Assembly (NCBI GenBank): GCA_004554585.1
Contig: SFLH01000006.1
Location: 124,001-188,000, forward strand
DNA: 64,000 nucleotides
Direction of reading: 5' to 3'
Origin: Clostridiales bacterium
GTDB lineage: Bacteria > Bacillota > Clostridia > Oscillospirales > Oscillospiraceae
Shown here in pieces: positions 7,112 through 15,494 of the stretch. How positions within the stretch are numbered: the first letter of the stretch is position 1; each line of letters opens with the position of its first letter. The notes under the pieces were generated by a model that saw nothing but the letters and a program-made list of their open reading frames with translations, did not search any database and was not told the origin of the DNA. The position numbers were made by a program, and so were the translations under genes.

Positions 7112-7549
7112 TCAGGGGTTGTTTGGGAGACGCCGCTTGGCGGCCAGCCGCCCCACACCCAGGATGAGGGCGAAGCAGATACACCACCCCTGGACCCAGG
7201 AGAGGAGGAGGGCATAGGACTCCTGGGAGGGGCTCTGCCAGGGCAGCAGCAGCTGGGCGGGGTTGGGCAGGACGACGGTTTGGGAAAAGACCAGGTCCGC
7301 CGCGCCCCACAGGACCAGAAAGACGCACAGCAGGGACAGGACCAGGGCGGCAAGGCCGTACCGGCGAAAAATGGCCCAGCCCAGGAGGATGGCCAGCACG
7401 CCGAAGGCCCACAGGGACAGCCCCTGGGACAGGGCCCACGGGGCGGTCATGGCCCAGGGGGCCAGGGCGGGGTCCAGCAAGAACCACAGGGTCCAGAGGA
7501 CCCAGGGCAGCCAGGGCAGGCCGCGGGGGGTGAGGGGGAGTGTTTTCAT
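7112..7549 (-). CDS. Small integral membrane protein, unknown
   Basis: A 145-residue, very hydrophobic protein with about four predicted membrane helices (roughly residues 14-32, 40-60, 66-88 and 110-132) and a basic tail (AAKRRLPNNP). I recognise no family. GAAAGGAG lies shortly before the ATG. It is the third gene of a minus-strand operon, 27 bases after the preceding small membrane protein, and is followed by a terminator. The run of three small envelope genes suggests an accessory membrane module, but nothing points to a specific function. Confidence 0.7.
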   Translation of the reverse strand: MKTLPLTPRGLPWLPWVLWTLWFLLDPALAPWAMTAPWALSQGLSLWAFGVLAILLGWAIFRRYGLAALVLSLLCVFLVLWGAADLVFSQTVVLPNPAQLLLPWQSPSQESYALLLSWVQGWCICFALILGVGRLAAKRRLPNNP

Positions 7550-7576
7550 GGGACGTCTCCTTTCTGGTATTGGAGG

Positions 7577-7843
7577 TCAGGGGGTGCCGTTCCAGCGCTG
7601 CCGCCGGCGGGCGAGGACGGTGATGGCGTTTCCCAGGCAGAGGCCCACCAGAGAGGCGGCCCAGATGGTGCCCTTTCCGCTCTGGGCCAGGCCGGGCACC
7701 CAGGCCAGGACGACGGCCAGCCAAAACACCAGCGCCACGGCCAGGGCCGCCAGGGTCACGAGGAGATTTCCCCGCCGGGAGGCCAGGAAGCTGACGGTGT
7801 AGACGGGGATGGAAAACAGAATGAGCGGGAGCAACCAAGGCAT
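7577..7843 (-). CDS. Small membrane protein (88 residues), unknown
   Basis: I chose the ATG at 7843, with AAGGAGG just before it, over a longer frame that runs back through the neighbouring gene. The product begins MPWLLPLILF and has three hydrophobic segments (about residues 2-20, 28-50 and 60-78) with a basic end ARRRQRW. No family is recognised. It lies 29 bases after the lipoprotein gene and 27 bases before the next membrane-protein gene, in one operon. Confidence 0.68.
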   Translation of the reverse strand: MPWLLPLILFSIPVYTVSFLASRRGNLLVTLAALAVALVFWLAVVLAWVPGLAQSGKGTIWAASLVGLCLGNAITVLARRRQRWNGTP

Positions 7844-7872
7844 GGGGGACCTCCTTCCTGATTTGGGGCGGT

Positions 7873-8484
7873 TCAGGGCGCTGTCACAACAGCCCGAATG
7901 AGTTGGATTTCGGAAAACGCGGTAAATTGAGAAGAGTCTGCCATCCAGGAACTGCAAGACAGACTGGGAAGCCCTTGCTCCAGGTCTCCAGTCCCCAGGC
8001 AGGCCAACACAATGCCGTCCTCCGGGTCCGCGCCCTGCCAGGTCTGGTACCATAGGGCATCTTCCGGGGACCAGAAGGCATAGACCACCCCAAGGTCCCA
8101 GGGCAACGGCAAGGCTACAGAAGATTCCCCGGAGCTGCTTTGGCCCGCCCATCGGGCCGAGCGGAATTCTGCCCCTTCCAGGGTCAGGCGCAGAGTCACG
8201 TCCCCCCTGCGCCCTTTTTCTAAGGGGACGGGTAGACGTTGGCGGTTGACTAGGGTCTGCCCGTTCCATTGTTCCACAAAGAGGGCGAGGGAATCGCCCT
8301 CTTCTGGAAGTGTGTATTGGAAAGCGCCTATGGAAAGGGTGCCCCCTGATGGCTCGGATGCCGACACGGGCGTCATGGAAAATCCCTCTGGCCCGTTGCT
8401 TTCTGCGGCTTGCTCCTTGCATCCTGCGCCCGAGCATACCAAGAAACAGACCAAAAGAAAGCCACAGAGACGTTTGTAGATCAT
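7873..8484 (-). CDS. Predicted lipoprotein, function unknown
   Basis: A 203-residue protein starting MIYKRLCGFLLVCF, with lipobox SGAGC (C22) and an acidic, serine-rich linker after it, so it is probably anchored outside the membrane. The remainder looks like a beta-rich domain with several tryptophans. I recognise no family. AAAGGAGG lies 6 bases before the ATG at 8484; the longer upstream frame has no ribosome site. It heads the operon with the two small membrane proteins and lies 10 bases after the decayed frame at 8495-8798. Confidence 0.72.
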   Translation of the reverse strand: MIYKRLCGFLLVCFLVCSGAGCKEQAAESNGPEGFSMTPVSASEPSGGTLSIGAFQYTLPEEGDSLALFVEQWNGQTLVNRQRLPVPLEKGRRGDVTLRLTLEGAEFRSARWAGQSSSGESSVALPLPWDLGVVYAFWSPEDALWYQTWQGADPEDGIVLACLGTGDLEQGLPSLSCSSWMADSSQFTAFSEIQLIRAVVTAP

Positions 8485-8494
8485 GACTCCTCCT

Positions 8495-8798
8495 TTAAAG
8501 CGGTTTGCTGGAATATTGGATGCGATAAATACCATCTGTGAGTCCATTTGGCAATGTAACAGGGTACTTGGAGGTAACATCGAAATTTTCGACCCTTTGG
8601 CCATTGTTGGAACTTGTGATTTTCTTTACAGTTCCAGAGATACTTGCCATTTTAGGCTGGAACAGAACGCGTGCATACATGCCTGGTTTAGCGGGCCCCA
8701 AAGAGCCTGCCAAATTCCCGGTGCCAGAAGCAGAGGATTCTGCTGCCGTGACACCTAACTTTGCAGTAATTTTCCATTATATTTTTTTGTTTTGCCAT
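8495..8798 (-). pseudogene. Probable frameshifted short gene
   Basis: An open frame from 8776 down to 8495 encodes a plausible soluble domain (GMYARVLFQPKMASISGTVK, then a GLTDGIYRIQY ending) but has no usable start. ATG codons at 8798 and just inside at about 8777 lie in another frame. Removing one A from the AAAA tract at about 8770-8773 would join ATGGAA to this frame and give a protein of roughly 95-100 residues. No good ribosome site is seen. The stretch is AT-richer than its neighbours. It could be a real one-base lesion, a sequencing error, or a chance frame. Confidence 0.4.
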
Positions 8799-9275
8799 TT
8801 TTGTTGCGCAAAATCAACAAAGATGTCATGTAAACGGGTGCCTTTCCTGCCACTCAAAACCCGTTCATTCCATCATACGCCTCACATCCTTCCTGCGCTG
8901 CTTTGTGTCTTCTGCCTATTGTAACGAACGAGCCCCCCGATCTGTGACGCGGAAGGGGAAACTTTTTCTTTTTTGCGTGGAAAATGTCCCCAAAGCACAT
9001 TCTATCATAGATATGTCTCCAGCCCTCCTGTTTTTGACAGGGCCGGCGAAAAAATTTAATGTTTTTTTCGGCCCTGTTGTGCTGGGGCGCAGCCGTTCTC
9101 CTGCCCCGGGATAGGACAAAGCAGCCCCGGGAGGTTTCCGGGGCTGCTTTTCATATGTAGGATCTTCGGTTCGGAGGGCGTCCCCCGATGGTTCGGGTGG
9201 GGTTCCGCCATACCCGCTGTCAGCGGAAGGGGGGGACAGGGTCCTGGGAAAGGGCTCAGGGCCGCCGCGCTGGGC
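8799..9275. other. AT-richer gap with two hairpins
   Basis: No gene is supported here. At 9037-9077, ACAGGGCCG pairs with CGGCCCTGT, with a GAAAAAA/TTTTTT inner stem. At 9118-9151, AAAGCAGCCCCGG pairs with CCGGGGCTGCTTT, a likely terminator for the small-peptide genes to the right. Base composition is clearly lower in GC than the flanks. Confidence 0.6.
9118..9151 (-). terminator. Terminator after the small-peptide genes
   Basis: A 13-bp perfect stem (9118-9130 with 9138-9150) with T-rich ends on both strands. Confidence 0.7.
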
Positions 9276-9392
9276 TCAGGAAATGGGGGGATTCTCTTCT
9301 GGGAACGAGCGGCAGAGCCCGTCCCAAAGGGCAAAGGCCCCGCTGAGGGCTAGAAAGCCCAGGCCCAACAAGAACACGCGCAAACCTTTCAT
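9276..9392 (-). CDS. 38-residue membrane peptide
   Basis: A very small gene starting ATG at 9392. The product begins MKGLRVFLLGLGFLALSG, one hydrophobic helix, and ends with the polar tail CRSFPEENPPIS. TTAGGAGGT lies upstream (about 11 bases). It follows the 60-residue lipoprotein gene by 30 bases, and the two look like one transcript ending at the 9118-9151 terminator. I recognise no family; the ribosome site and spacing are the main evidence. Confidence 0.5.
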   Translation of the reverse strand: MKGLRVFLLGLGFLALSGAFALWDGLCRSFPEENPPIS

Positions 9393-9422
9393 CTTCCAGC
9401 GCACCTCCTAATGGCGCAGCGG

Positions 9423-9605
9423 TCAGAACCGCAGAGAGCCTGTGTCCCCGGCGGCTGCTTCTGACCAAGGTTGGGTGGGGAGTGCCAGGACCTGGGCAGC
9501 AGGGGATGGGTTCTGGAACTCCTCTACGGTGCCCTGGCCGCAGGCGCCGGCAACGATGGCTGCCAGAGCCAGAGCCAGGAAAAACAGGGGAATTTTGACG
9601 TTCAT
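9423..9605 (-). CDS. Small lipoprotein (60 residues), unknown
   Basis: Start ATG at 9605 with AAGGAGGG upstream. The product begins MNVKIPLFFLALALAAIVAG and then has a lipobox cysteine (AGAC), leaving a mature chain of only about 38 residues rich in polar and small residues. No family is recognised. It is followed after 30 bases by a 38-residue membrane peptide. Both may be envelope peptides or a signalling pair, but nothing in the sequence decides this. Confidence 0.55.
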   Translation of the reverse strand: MNVKIPLFFLALALAAIVAGACGQGTVEEFQNPSPAAQVLALPTQPWSEAAAGDTGSLRF

Positions 9606-10138
9606 GAAAGGGGCCCTCCTTGGTGGTGGTACTGGCGCGGACACAGACCATGCCGTCCGGCGCCGTGGCTGCCCGCCCGGCGCCGGGACCCGTGGGAGGG
9701 GGGAGGACAGAGGGGCTCATAGGGGATGTGTCCTCCCAGGGGCGACAGTTGACAGGAAACCGAAAAAATGTTCTCCCTTGCCCGGCTGTCCAGGGAATCA
9801 ACCAAGGTAGCCTCAGGAAGGGGATATGTCTCTGTCTATAGAATAAACGATTTGGCGGGCGGAATTCTTTCAAGAAATGTGATTTTTTTCGAAAATTTTT
9901 ATTAAGAGCCGTGTCGGAGGGAATTCAGCGCCTGTTTTCCCGCTGCCAATCACGCCGCGGCCTTCCGACGACGGGCCAGGGAAAAGGATCTTTTTTCCCT
10001 GGCCCAGTCCGTTCGACAAAAAAATTCCCCGAAACCGTAAAATCCCCGTGCGTTTTCCCGCAGGATGTGGTAAGATGAAAAGAAATCATCTGCGGGAGGC
10101 TGCCCCTCCCGGTTTTTCAGCGAAGGGAGTCCTGTTTC
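9606..10138. other. Intergenic region with one strong hairpin
   Basis: No gene is supported. At 9973-10005, GGGCCAGGGAAAA pairs perfectly with TTTTCCCTGGCCC, without a clear T-run after it. At 10068-10076 there is a TG-N-TAAGAT extended -10-like sequence that could start the downstream membrane-protein gene. The stretch 9840-9920 is AT-rich. Confidence 0.5.
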
Positions 10139-11035
10139 ATGGGGAAATTATGGCGCCTGCCCGGGGCGGCGGTTTTGGCCGGCATCGTCGGCCTGCTGGT
10201 CCGGTTGGCTTACCTGAACAATGGCTTTGAAGTGGGCACCAACCTGCCCCTGTCCGGCGCGCCCACCATGTGGCTGATGCTCCTGGTCGCCGTGGCGGTG
10301 GTGGTGGTGCTGGCCCTGCTGTGCCGGGGCAAACACCGGCAGTTTGACCAGTGCTACACAGGGGCCTTCTCTTCCGGCCGCCTGGTGTGGAACGCCGGGG
10401 CCCTGGCCGGGGCTGTGCTGCTGGTGGTGGGAGGCTTCCTGGCCCTGCTGACCTGGGTCAACAGTCCCCTGGACACGGTGAATCAGCAGCGCACGGTGAG
10501 CATCGCCTGGGCCCTGCTGGGCATCCTGGCCCTGCTGGCCGGGGCGGGGATCTATTTTCTCCAGGTGCAGATGCGCCGGGGCCGGCCCATTCTCACCGGC
10601 TGGACTGCCCTGCCGGGCTTTGCCTGCTGCCTGTGGATCATGGCCAACTACTACACCTATTGGGCGGCCGAGCCCTCCCTGGGCCGGTACGGCATCCCCC
10701 TGCTGGCGGTGGCCCTATCTCTGCTGGCCTGCATGGAGATGGGCGCCTTGGCCTTCGGCAAGGTCAAGACCGGCCAACTCCTCTTCCTGTGCCTGGCCGC
10801 CGGGGCCTTTAACCTCATGGCCCTGGCCGACGGCCTGCCCCTGGCGGACACCGCCCTGTACCTGGGCATGACCCTCTACCTGCTCTCCAGCGCCGGCGTT
10901 CTGGCCGAGAACGATGCCAAGCCCGCCGGCCTGCCCCCCTGCGCGGACCACTGTCCCCAGTGCGCCGGCTGCGCCCCCATGGGCACCATGAAGGAGCCGG
11001 AGAAGAAGAAAAAGGGCAAGGCTGCCCAGTCCTGA
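10139..11035 (+). CDS. Polytopic membrane protein with a cysteine-rich tail
   Basis: A 298-residue protein with about eight predicted membrane helices (first near 8-26, last near 236-254) and a soluble C-terminal tail. The tail holds CADHCPQCAGC, that is CX3CX2CX2C, near residue 275, then a lysine-rich end. The cysteine cluster could bind a metal or an iron-sulfur cluster, but the family is not one I recognise. GGGAG precedes the ATG. metG starts 50 bases downstream, so the two may be co-transcribed. Confidence 0.75.
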   Translation: MGKLWRLPGAAVLAGIVGLLVRLAYLNNGFEVGTNLPLSGAPTMWLMLLVAVAVVVVLALLCRGKHRQFDQCYTGAFSSGRLVWNAGALAGAVLLVVGGFLALLTWVNSPLDTVNQQRTVSIAWALLGILALLAGAGIYFLQVQMRRGRPILTGWTALPGFACCLWIMANYYTYWAAEPSLGRYGIPLLAVALSLLACMEMGALAFGKVKTGQLLFLCLAAGAFNLMALADGLPLADTALYLGMTLYLLSSAGVLAENDAKPAGLPPCADHCPQCAGCAPMGTMKEPEKKKKGKAAQS

Positions 11036-11085
11036 CCATTGGAACATCAAACGCGCCCCCTGGGCGCATGGAGGATAGAACGACT

Positions 11086-13071
11086 ATGGAAAGAGCCCAA
11101 AAGAAAAAATTCTACATCACCACCCCCATCTACTACCCCTCGGACAAGCTCCACATCGGCCACACCTACTGCACCGTGGCCACCGACGCCATGGCCCGCT
11201 ACAAGCGCCTGCAGGGCTATGACGTCCTCTTCCTCACCGGCACCGACGAGCACGGCCAGAAGATCGAGGACAAGGCCAAGGAGGCCGGCGTCACCCCCCA
11301 GGAGTTTGTGGACAACATCGTCACCGGGGAGAAGGGCGTGCTGGACCTGTGGAAGCTGATGAACATCTCCAACGACCGCTTCATCCGCACCACCGACGAC
11401 TATCACGTGGCCTCCATCCAGAAGATCTTCAAGGCCATGTACGACAAGGGGGACATCTATAAGGGCAAGTACGTGGGCAAGTACTGCAAGCCCTGCGAGT
11501 CCTTCTGGACCGAGAGCCAGCTGGTGGACGGCAAGTGTCCCGACTGCGGCCGGGAGGTCCAGGACGCGGAGGAGGAGGCTTACTTCTTCCGCCTGTCCAA
11601 GTACGCCGACCGCATCCAGGACTTATTGGAGAACACCGACTTCCTCCAGCCCCGCTCCCGGGTCCACGAGATGGTGAACAACTTCATCAAGCCCGGCCTG
11701 GAGGACCTGTGCGTCTCCCGGACCTCCTTCTCCTGGGGGGTGCCCGTGGACTTTGACCCCGGCCACGTGGTCTATGTGTGGGTGGATGCCCTGTTCAACT
11801 ACACCACCGCCCTGGGCCTGTTCAACGACAAGTACGACGACTATGACCACTACTGGCCCGCCGACTACCACTTCGTGGGCAAGGAGATCGTCCGCTTCCA
11901 CTCCATCATCTGGCCCGCCATGCTCATGAGCATGGACATGCCGTTGCCCAAGCATGTCTTTGGCCACGGCTGGCTGCTGCTGGACGGCGGCAAGATGTCC
12001 AAGAGCAAGGGCAACGTGGTGGACCCCTACGTGCTGGCGGAGAAGTTTGGGGTGGACGCCCTGCGGTTCTTCCTCATGCGCACCTTCCCCTTCGGCTCTG
12101 ACGGCAACTTCTCCAACGAGCTGCTCATCAACACCATTAACGTGGACCTGGCCAACGACCTGGGGAACCTGGTCAGCCGCACCACCGCCATGGTGCAGAA
12201 ATACTTTGGCGGGACCCTCCCCGCCGGCTGCGAGACCTATGCCGCGCCCGAGGCCTACGACACCGAGCTGGTCGCCCTGGCCGCCGGCCTGCGGGACCGC
12301 TACGAGGCCGACATGGACGCCTGCGCCCCCCACAAGGCCCTGGACGAGGTCTTCAAGGTCATCCAGCGGGCCAACAAGTACATTGACGAGTCCATGCCCT
12401 GGGCTCTGGCCAAGGACATGGACGCCAACGGCCCCCGGCTGGCCCACGTGCTGTACAACCTCCTGGAGGCCACCCGCATCTGCGGCATCCTCCTGACCCC
12501 CTTCCTGCCCGCCTCCTGCGAGAAGCTCTTCGCCCAGATCGGGGCCGACGAGAGCTGCCAGACCTGGGACTCCGCCGCTGTCTGGGGCAGCCGCCCCGCC
12601 GGCGCCGCCGTGACCAAGGGGGAGAACCTCTTCCCCCGCATCGACATGGACAAGGCCCTGGCGGAGCTGGAAGCCATCCGCGCCGCCGCTGCCGCCCCCG
12701 CCCAGCCCGCCATCGAGCTGGAGCCCTGGGAGGAGGAAGTGGACTTTGACACCTTCGCCAAGTCCGACTTCCGGGTGGTGAAGGTGAAGGCCTGCGAGGC
12801 GGTGAAGAAGTCCAAAAAACTCCTGAAGTTTACCCTGGACGACGGCACGGGCACCGACCGGCAGATCCTCTCGGGCATCGCCCAGTACTACAAGCCCGAG
12901 GACCTGGTGGGCAAGACCCTGGTGGCCATCGTGAACCTGCCTCCCCGGAAGATGATGGGCCAGGAGAGCCAGGGCATGCTCCTGTCCGCCGTGCACAAGG
13001 AGAACGGGGAAGAGACCCTCAACCTCCTCATCCTCCCCGACCACATCCCCGCCGGCGCCAAGCTGTGCTGA
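11086..13071 (+). CDS. metG: Methionyl-tRNA synthetase
   Basis: Charges tRNA-Met with methionine in the cytoplasm. The 661-residue protein shows the class I HIGH signature as HIGHTYC near residue 23, two CX2C zinc pairs (CKPC and CPDC, residues about 132-150), KMSKSKGN near residue 303, the anticodon-binding helical domain, and a C-terminal EMAPII/Trbp111-type tRNA-binding domain (FAKSDFRVVKV to QGMLLSA). I start it at ATG 11086, where GGAGG lies 11 bases upstream; a longer frame overlaps the previous gene. It ends in a strong terminator. Confidence 0.97.
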   Translation: MERAQKKKFYITTPIYYPSDKLHIGHTYCTVATDAMARYKRLQGYDVLFLTGTDEHGQKIEDKAKEAGVTPQEFVDNIVTGEKGVLDLWKLMNISNDRFIRTTDDYHVASIQKIFKAMYDKGDIYKGKYVGKYCKPCESFWTESQLVDGKCPDCGREVQDAEEEAYFFRLSKYADRIQDLLENTDFLQPRSRVHEMVNNFIKPGLEDLCVSRTSFSWGVPVDFDPGHVVYVWVDALFNYTTALGLFNDKYDDYDHYWPADYHFVGKEIVRFHSIIWPAMLMSMDMPLPKHVFGHGWLLLDGGKMSKSKGNVVDPYVLAEKFGVDALRFFLMRTFPFGSDGNFSNELLINTINVDLANDLGNLVSRTTAMVQKYFGGTLPAGCETYAAPEAYDTELVALAAGLRDRYEADMDACAPHKALDEVFKVIQRANKYIDESMPWALAKDMDANGPRLAHVLYNLLEATRICGILLTPFLPASCEKLFAQIGADESCQTWDSAAVWGSRPAGAAVTKGENLFPRIDMDKALAELEAIRAAAAAPAQPAIELEPWEEEVDFDTFAKSDFRVVKVKACEAVKKSKKLLKFTLDDGTGTDRQILSGIAQYYKPEDLVGKTLVAIVNLPPRKMMGQESQGMLLSAVHKENGEETLNLLILPDHIPAGAKLC

Positions 13072-13092
13072 CCCCCCAAAAACAAAACCAGC

Positions 13093-13129
13093 GCCGCCGC
13101 AGACCCCACCGGTCTGCGGCGGCTTTTTT
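13093..13129 (+). terminator. Terminator of metG
   Basis: GCCGCCGCAGACC pairs perfectly with GGTCTGCGGCGGC (13 bp, 5-base loop), followed by T6. Confidence 0.95.
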
Positions 13130-13241
13130 GCCCAAAGGGCACGAAACGATTGACGGAGCAGAGATACAGACAAAACAGGTGTGTAAAGGACAAAAACCGC
13201 CCAGGAGGAAGTCATCCGTGCCGAAAGGTCTTCCCGCCCAC

Positions 13242-13270
13242 CCCCGGCCCGGCGACGGGCCGGGGCTTTT
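13242..13270 (+). terminator. Second hairpin terminator before miaB
   Basis: CCCCGGCCC pairs with GGGCCGGGG, then CTTTT. It stands just upstream of the miaB promoter and would insulate it from metG. Confidence 0.7.
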
Positions 13271-13272
13271 CC

Positions 13273-13301
13273 TTGAAAAACGGGGGAAATCGTGCTATAC
13301 T
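13273..13301 (+). promoter_or_regulatory. Sigma-A promoter of the miaB-mutS-mutL cluster
   Basis: TTGAAA (13273-13278), a 17-base spacer and TATACT (13296-13301). Confidence 0.85.
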
Positions 13302-13369
13302 GCACTCTGTATCTTTATCACTTGACGGATCTTGACCATCCGTACATCAAACACCCGGAGGGACCAGCC

Positions 13370-14776
13370 TTGAGACAGACCCCGACCATTGATCCGGCGG
13401 AGATCCGCCGCCAGCTCGCCTTTTGCGACCAGATCCGCGCCCTGCTGGACCAGCGGCCCGGCCAGAAGGTTGCCTTTGTGGACACCTACGGCTGTCAGCA
13501 GAACGAGGCCGACTCCGAGCGCCTGCGGGGCTACCTGGCCCGGATGGGCTACGCCTTCACCGACACCGAGGAGGGGGCTGACCTGGTGCTCATGAACACC
13601 TGCGCCATCCGGGAGCACGCCGAGCACCGGGTCTTCGGCAACGTGGGGGCTCTGTCCCACACCAAGCGCCGCCACCCGGGGCAGCTCATCTGCCTGTGCG
13701 GCTGCATGGCCCGCCAGGACCACGTGGCCCAGCGCCTGCGCCAGTCCTTCCCCTATGTGGACCTGGTCTTTGGCCCTCAACTGCTGTGGCAGTTTCCCCA
13801 GCTGCTGCTGGAAAAGCTCACCACCGGTAAGCGGGTCTTTGCCACCGACGACGTGCCCGGGGCGGTGGCCGAGGGCATCCCGGTGGTCCGGCAGAGCACG
13901 CTGAAGGCCTGGGTGTCCATCATGTACGGCTGCAACAACTTCTGCACCTACTGCATCGTCCCCTACGTCCGGGGCCGGGAGCGCAGCCGCCAGCCCGAGG
14001 ACATTCTGGCCGAGGTGCGGCAGCTGGCCCAGGCGGGGTACAAGGACATCACCCTGCTGGGCCAGAACGTCAACTCCTACGGCAAGGACCTGGGGCTGGA
14101 GATCGACTTTGCCTGGCTGCTGGAGCAGATCAACGCCATCCCCGGCGACTTTCTCATCCGCTTCATGACCAGCCACCCCAAGGACGCCGGCCCCCGGCTC
14201 TTTGACGCCATGGCCGCCTGCGAGAAGGTGGCCCCCGCCCTCCACCTGCCCTTCCAGTCGGGCAGCTCCCGGGTGCTCCGGGCCATGAACCGGAAGTATA
14301 CCCGGGAGGGCTACCTGGCCCTGGTGGACCAGCTGCGGGCCCGCATCCCGGAGATCGTGCTCACCTCCGACGTGATCGTGGGCTTTCCCGGGGAGACCCA
14401 GGAGGACTTTGAGGAGACCATGAGCCTCATCGAGCAGGTGCGCTACGACGCCCTGTTTACCTTTATTTTCTCCCCCCGCCGGGGCACCCCTGCCGAGAAG
14501 CTCCCCGACCCCATGCCCAAGGAGCAGAAGAGCGCCAATTTCCAGCGCCTGCTCCAGCGCCAGAACGAGATCTCCGGGGAGAAGCACCGGCAGTACATCG
14601 GCAAAACCTGCCGCTGCCTGGTGGACGGCCAGGGGTCCGACGGCCTGCTCACCGCCCGCACCGCCGGGGGACGGCTGGTCCACCTGGCCGCCGACCCCGG
14701 GTGTGTCGGCACCTGGCGGCAGGTGCGCATCACGGAGGCGTCCACCTGGGCGCTGTTTGGGGAGCTGGCGGAATGA
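13370..14776 (+). CDS. miaB: tRNA-2-methylthio-N6-isopentenyladenosine synthase
   Basis: A radical SAM methylthiotransferase that adds the 2-methylthio group to i6A37 of tRNA, acting after MiaA, which is encoded 7 kb downstream. The N-terminal UPF0004 domain has cysteines in YGCQQNE, MNTCAIRE and LCGCMA; the radical SAM motif is CNNFCTYC (CX3CX2C) near residue 190; a TRAM domain closes the protein. The start is a TTG at 13370 with GGAGGG 7 bases before it, giving 468 residues. The ATG further upstream lies within the promoter. The stop overlaps the next start (ATGA). Confidence 0.95.
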   Translation: MRQTPTIDPAEIRRQLAFCDQIRALLDQRPGQKVAFVDTYGCQQNEADSERLRGYLARMGYAFTDTEEGADLVLMNTCAIREHAEHRVFGNVGALSHTKRRHPGQLICLCGCMARQDHVAQRLRQSFPYVDLVFGPQLLWQFPQLLLEKLTTGKRVFATDDVPGAVAEGIPVVRQSTLKAWVSIMYGCNNFCTYCIVPYVRGRERSRQPEDILAEVRQLAQAGYKDITLLGQNVNSYGKDLGLEIDFAWLLEQINAIPGDFLIRFMTSHPKDAGPRLFDAMAACEKVAPALHLPFQSGSSRVLRAMNRKYTREGYLALVDQLRARIPEIVLTSDVIVGFPGETQEDFEETMSLIEQVRYDALFTFIFSPRRGTPAEKLPDPMPKEQKSANFQRLLQRQNEISGEKHRQYIGKTCRCLVDGQGSDGLLTARTAGGRLVHLAADPGCVGTWRQVRITEASTWALFGELAE

Positions 14777-15180
14777 GGAGGAAACGATATCTTTGGCTGA
14801 TTGTGCTGCTGGTGGTGGTGCTGGCTGTGTCCATCCCCCTGGCCGTCCGCCGGGAGGCCACCTTCAACGGCAGCTCTTTTGGGGACCGGCGGTCCTTCCA
14901 CCTGTCCTTTTCCGTCATGAACACCACCGAGTCCCACGACCTGGCCCTAAACGCGGGGGAGACCTTGTCCGCCGCCCTGGTCAGCGACGGCGGCACCTTG
15001 GCCGTGACCATCCAGAAGGGGGACGACGCCCCCCTCTTTGAGGGCACCGACCTGACCACCCAGAACTTCACCGTCACCGCCGAGGAGACCGGGACCTATA
15101 CCGTCAGCGTCACCGGCCGGCACGCCAAGGGCTCCTTCGACATCACCGTCCAGGACGACGACGGCAACCAGGTCATTTGA
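14773..15180 (+). CDS. Membrane-anchored small beta-domain protein, unknown
   Basis: A 135-residue protein whose ATG overlaps the miaB stop codon (ATGA). It begins MRRKRYLWLIVLLVVVL, a signal anchor with basic flank, followed by a single extracytoplasmic domain with alternating strands (TVTAEETGTYTVSVTG) that resembles an immunoglobulin-like or carbohydrate-binding fold. I recognise no exact family. GGGGAG lies about 8 bases before the ATG. It is translationally coupled to miaB and precedes the repeat-C element in front of mutS. Confidence 0.7.
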   Translation: MRRKRYLWLIVLLVVVLAVSIPLAVRREATFNGSSFGDRRSFHLSFSVMNTTESHDLALNAGETLSAALVSDGGTLAVTIQKGDDAPLFEGTDLTTQNFTVTAEETGTYTVSVTGRHAKGSFDITVQDDDGNQVI

Positions 15181-15280
15181 TTCCCCCTCAACGCCCCAGG
15201 CACCCTTTGGCTTCCCCTCGGGGGGAAGTCGATGGGGGCCTGCTGCCGTTTCCGTTTCCTTTTTATTTGCTTTCCGAAGG

Positions 15281-15475
15281 CGCGCCCAAAAAGCGTCGCA
15301 GACTTCCAGCGCTCCCAGGCGCTGGAATCCCATCCAATTCATGTTTTCGCCGGCTTCGCCGGGAAAAATCCTTCTCAGCCGCAAGTGGAAACCCTGGCCG
15401 CTGTGCGGCCATGGTTTGCCCGCCGCCGGCTACATCCCCCAATTTTTGAAGCCCAGCGCAGCGGGTTCAAACATT
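15281..15475 (+). repeat. Structured intergenic repeat C, copy 1
   Basis: About 195 bases, matching 18478-18668 (same strand) and 55411-55603 (opposite strand). It has four hairpins in the same order: TTCCAGCGC/GCGCTGGAA; a T-run/A-run stem with CCGGC/GCCGG; TGGCCGC/GCGGCCA; and TTTGAA-CCC/GGG-TTCAAA. It ends 20 bases before the mutS start, so it forms most of the mutS 5' leader. Confidence 0.85.
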
Positions 15476-15494
15476 CCTTCTTTTGGAGGTTTTT

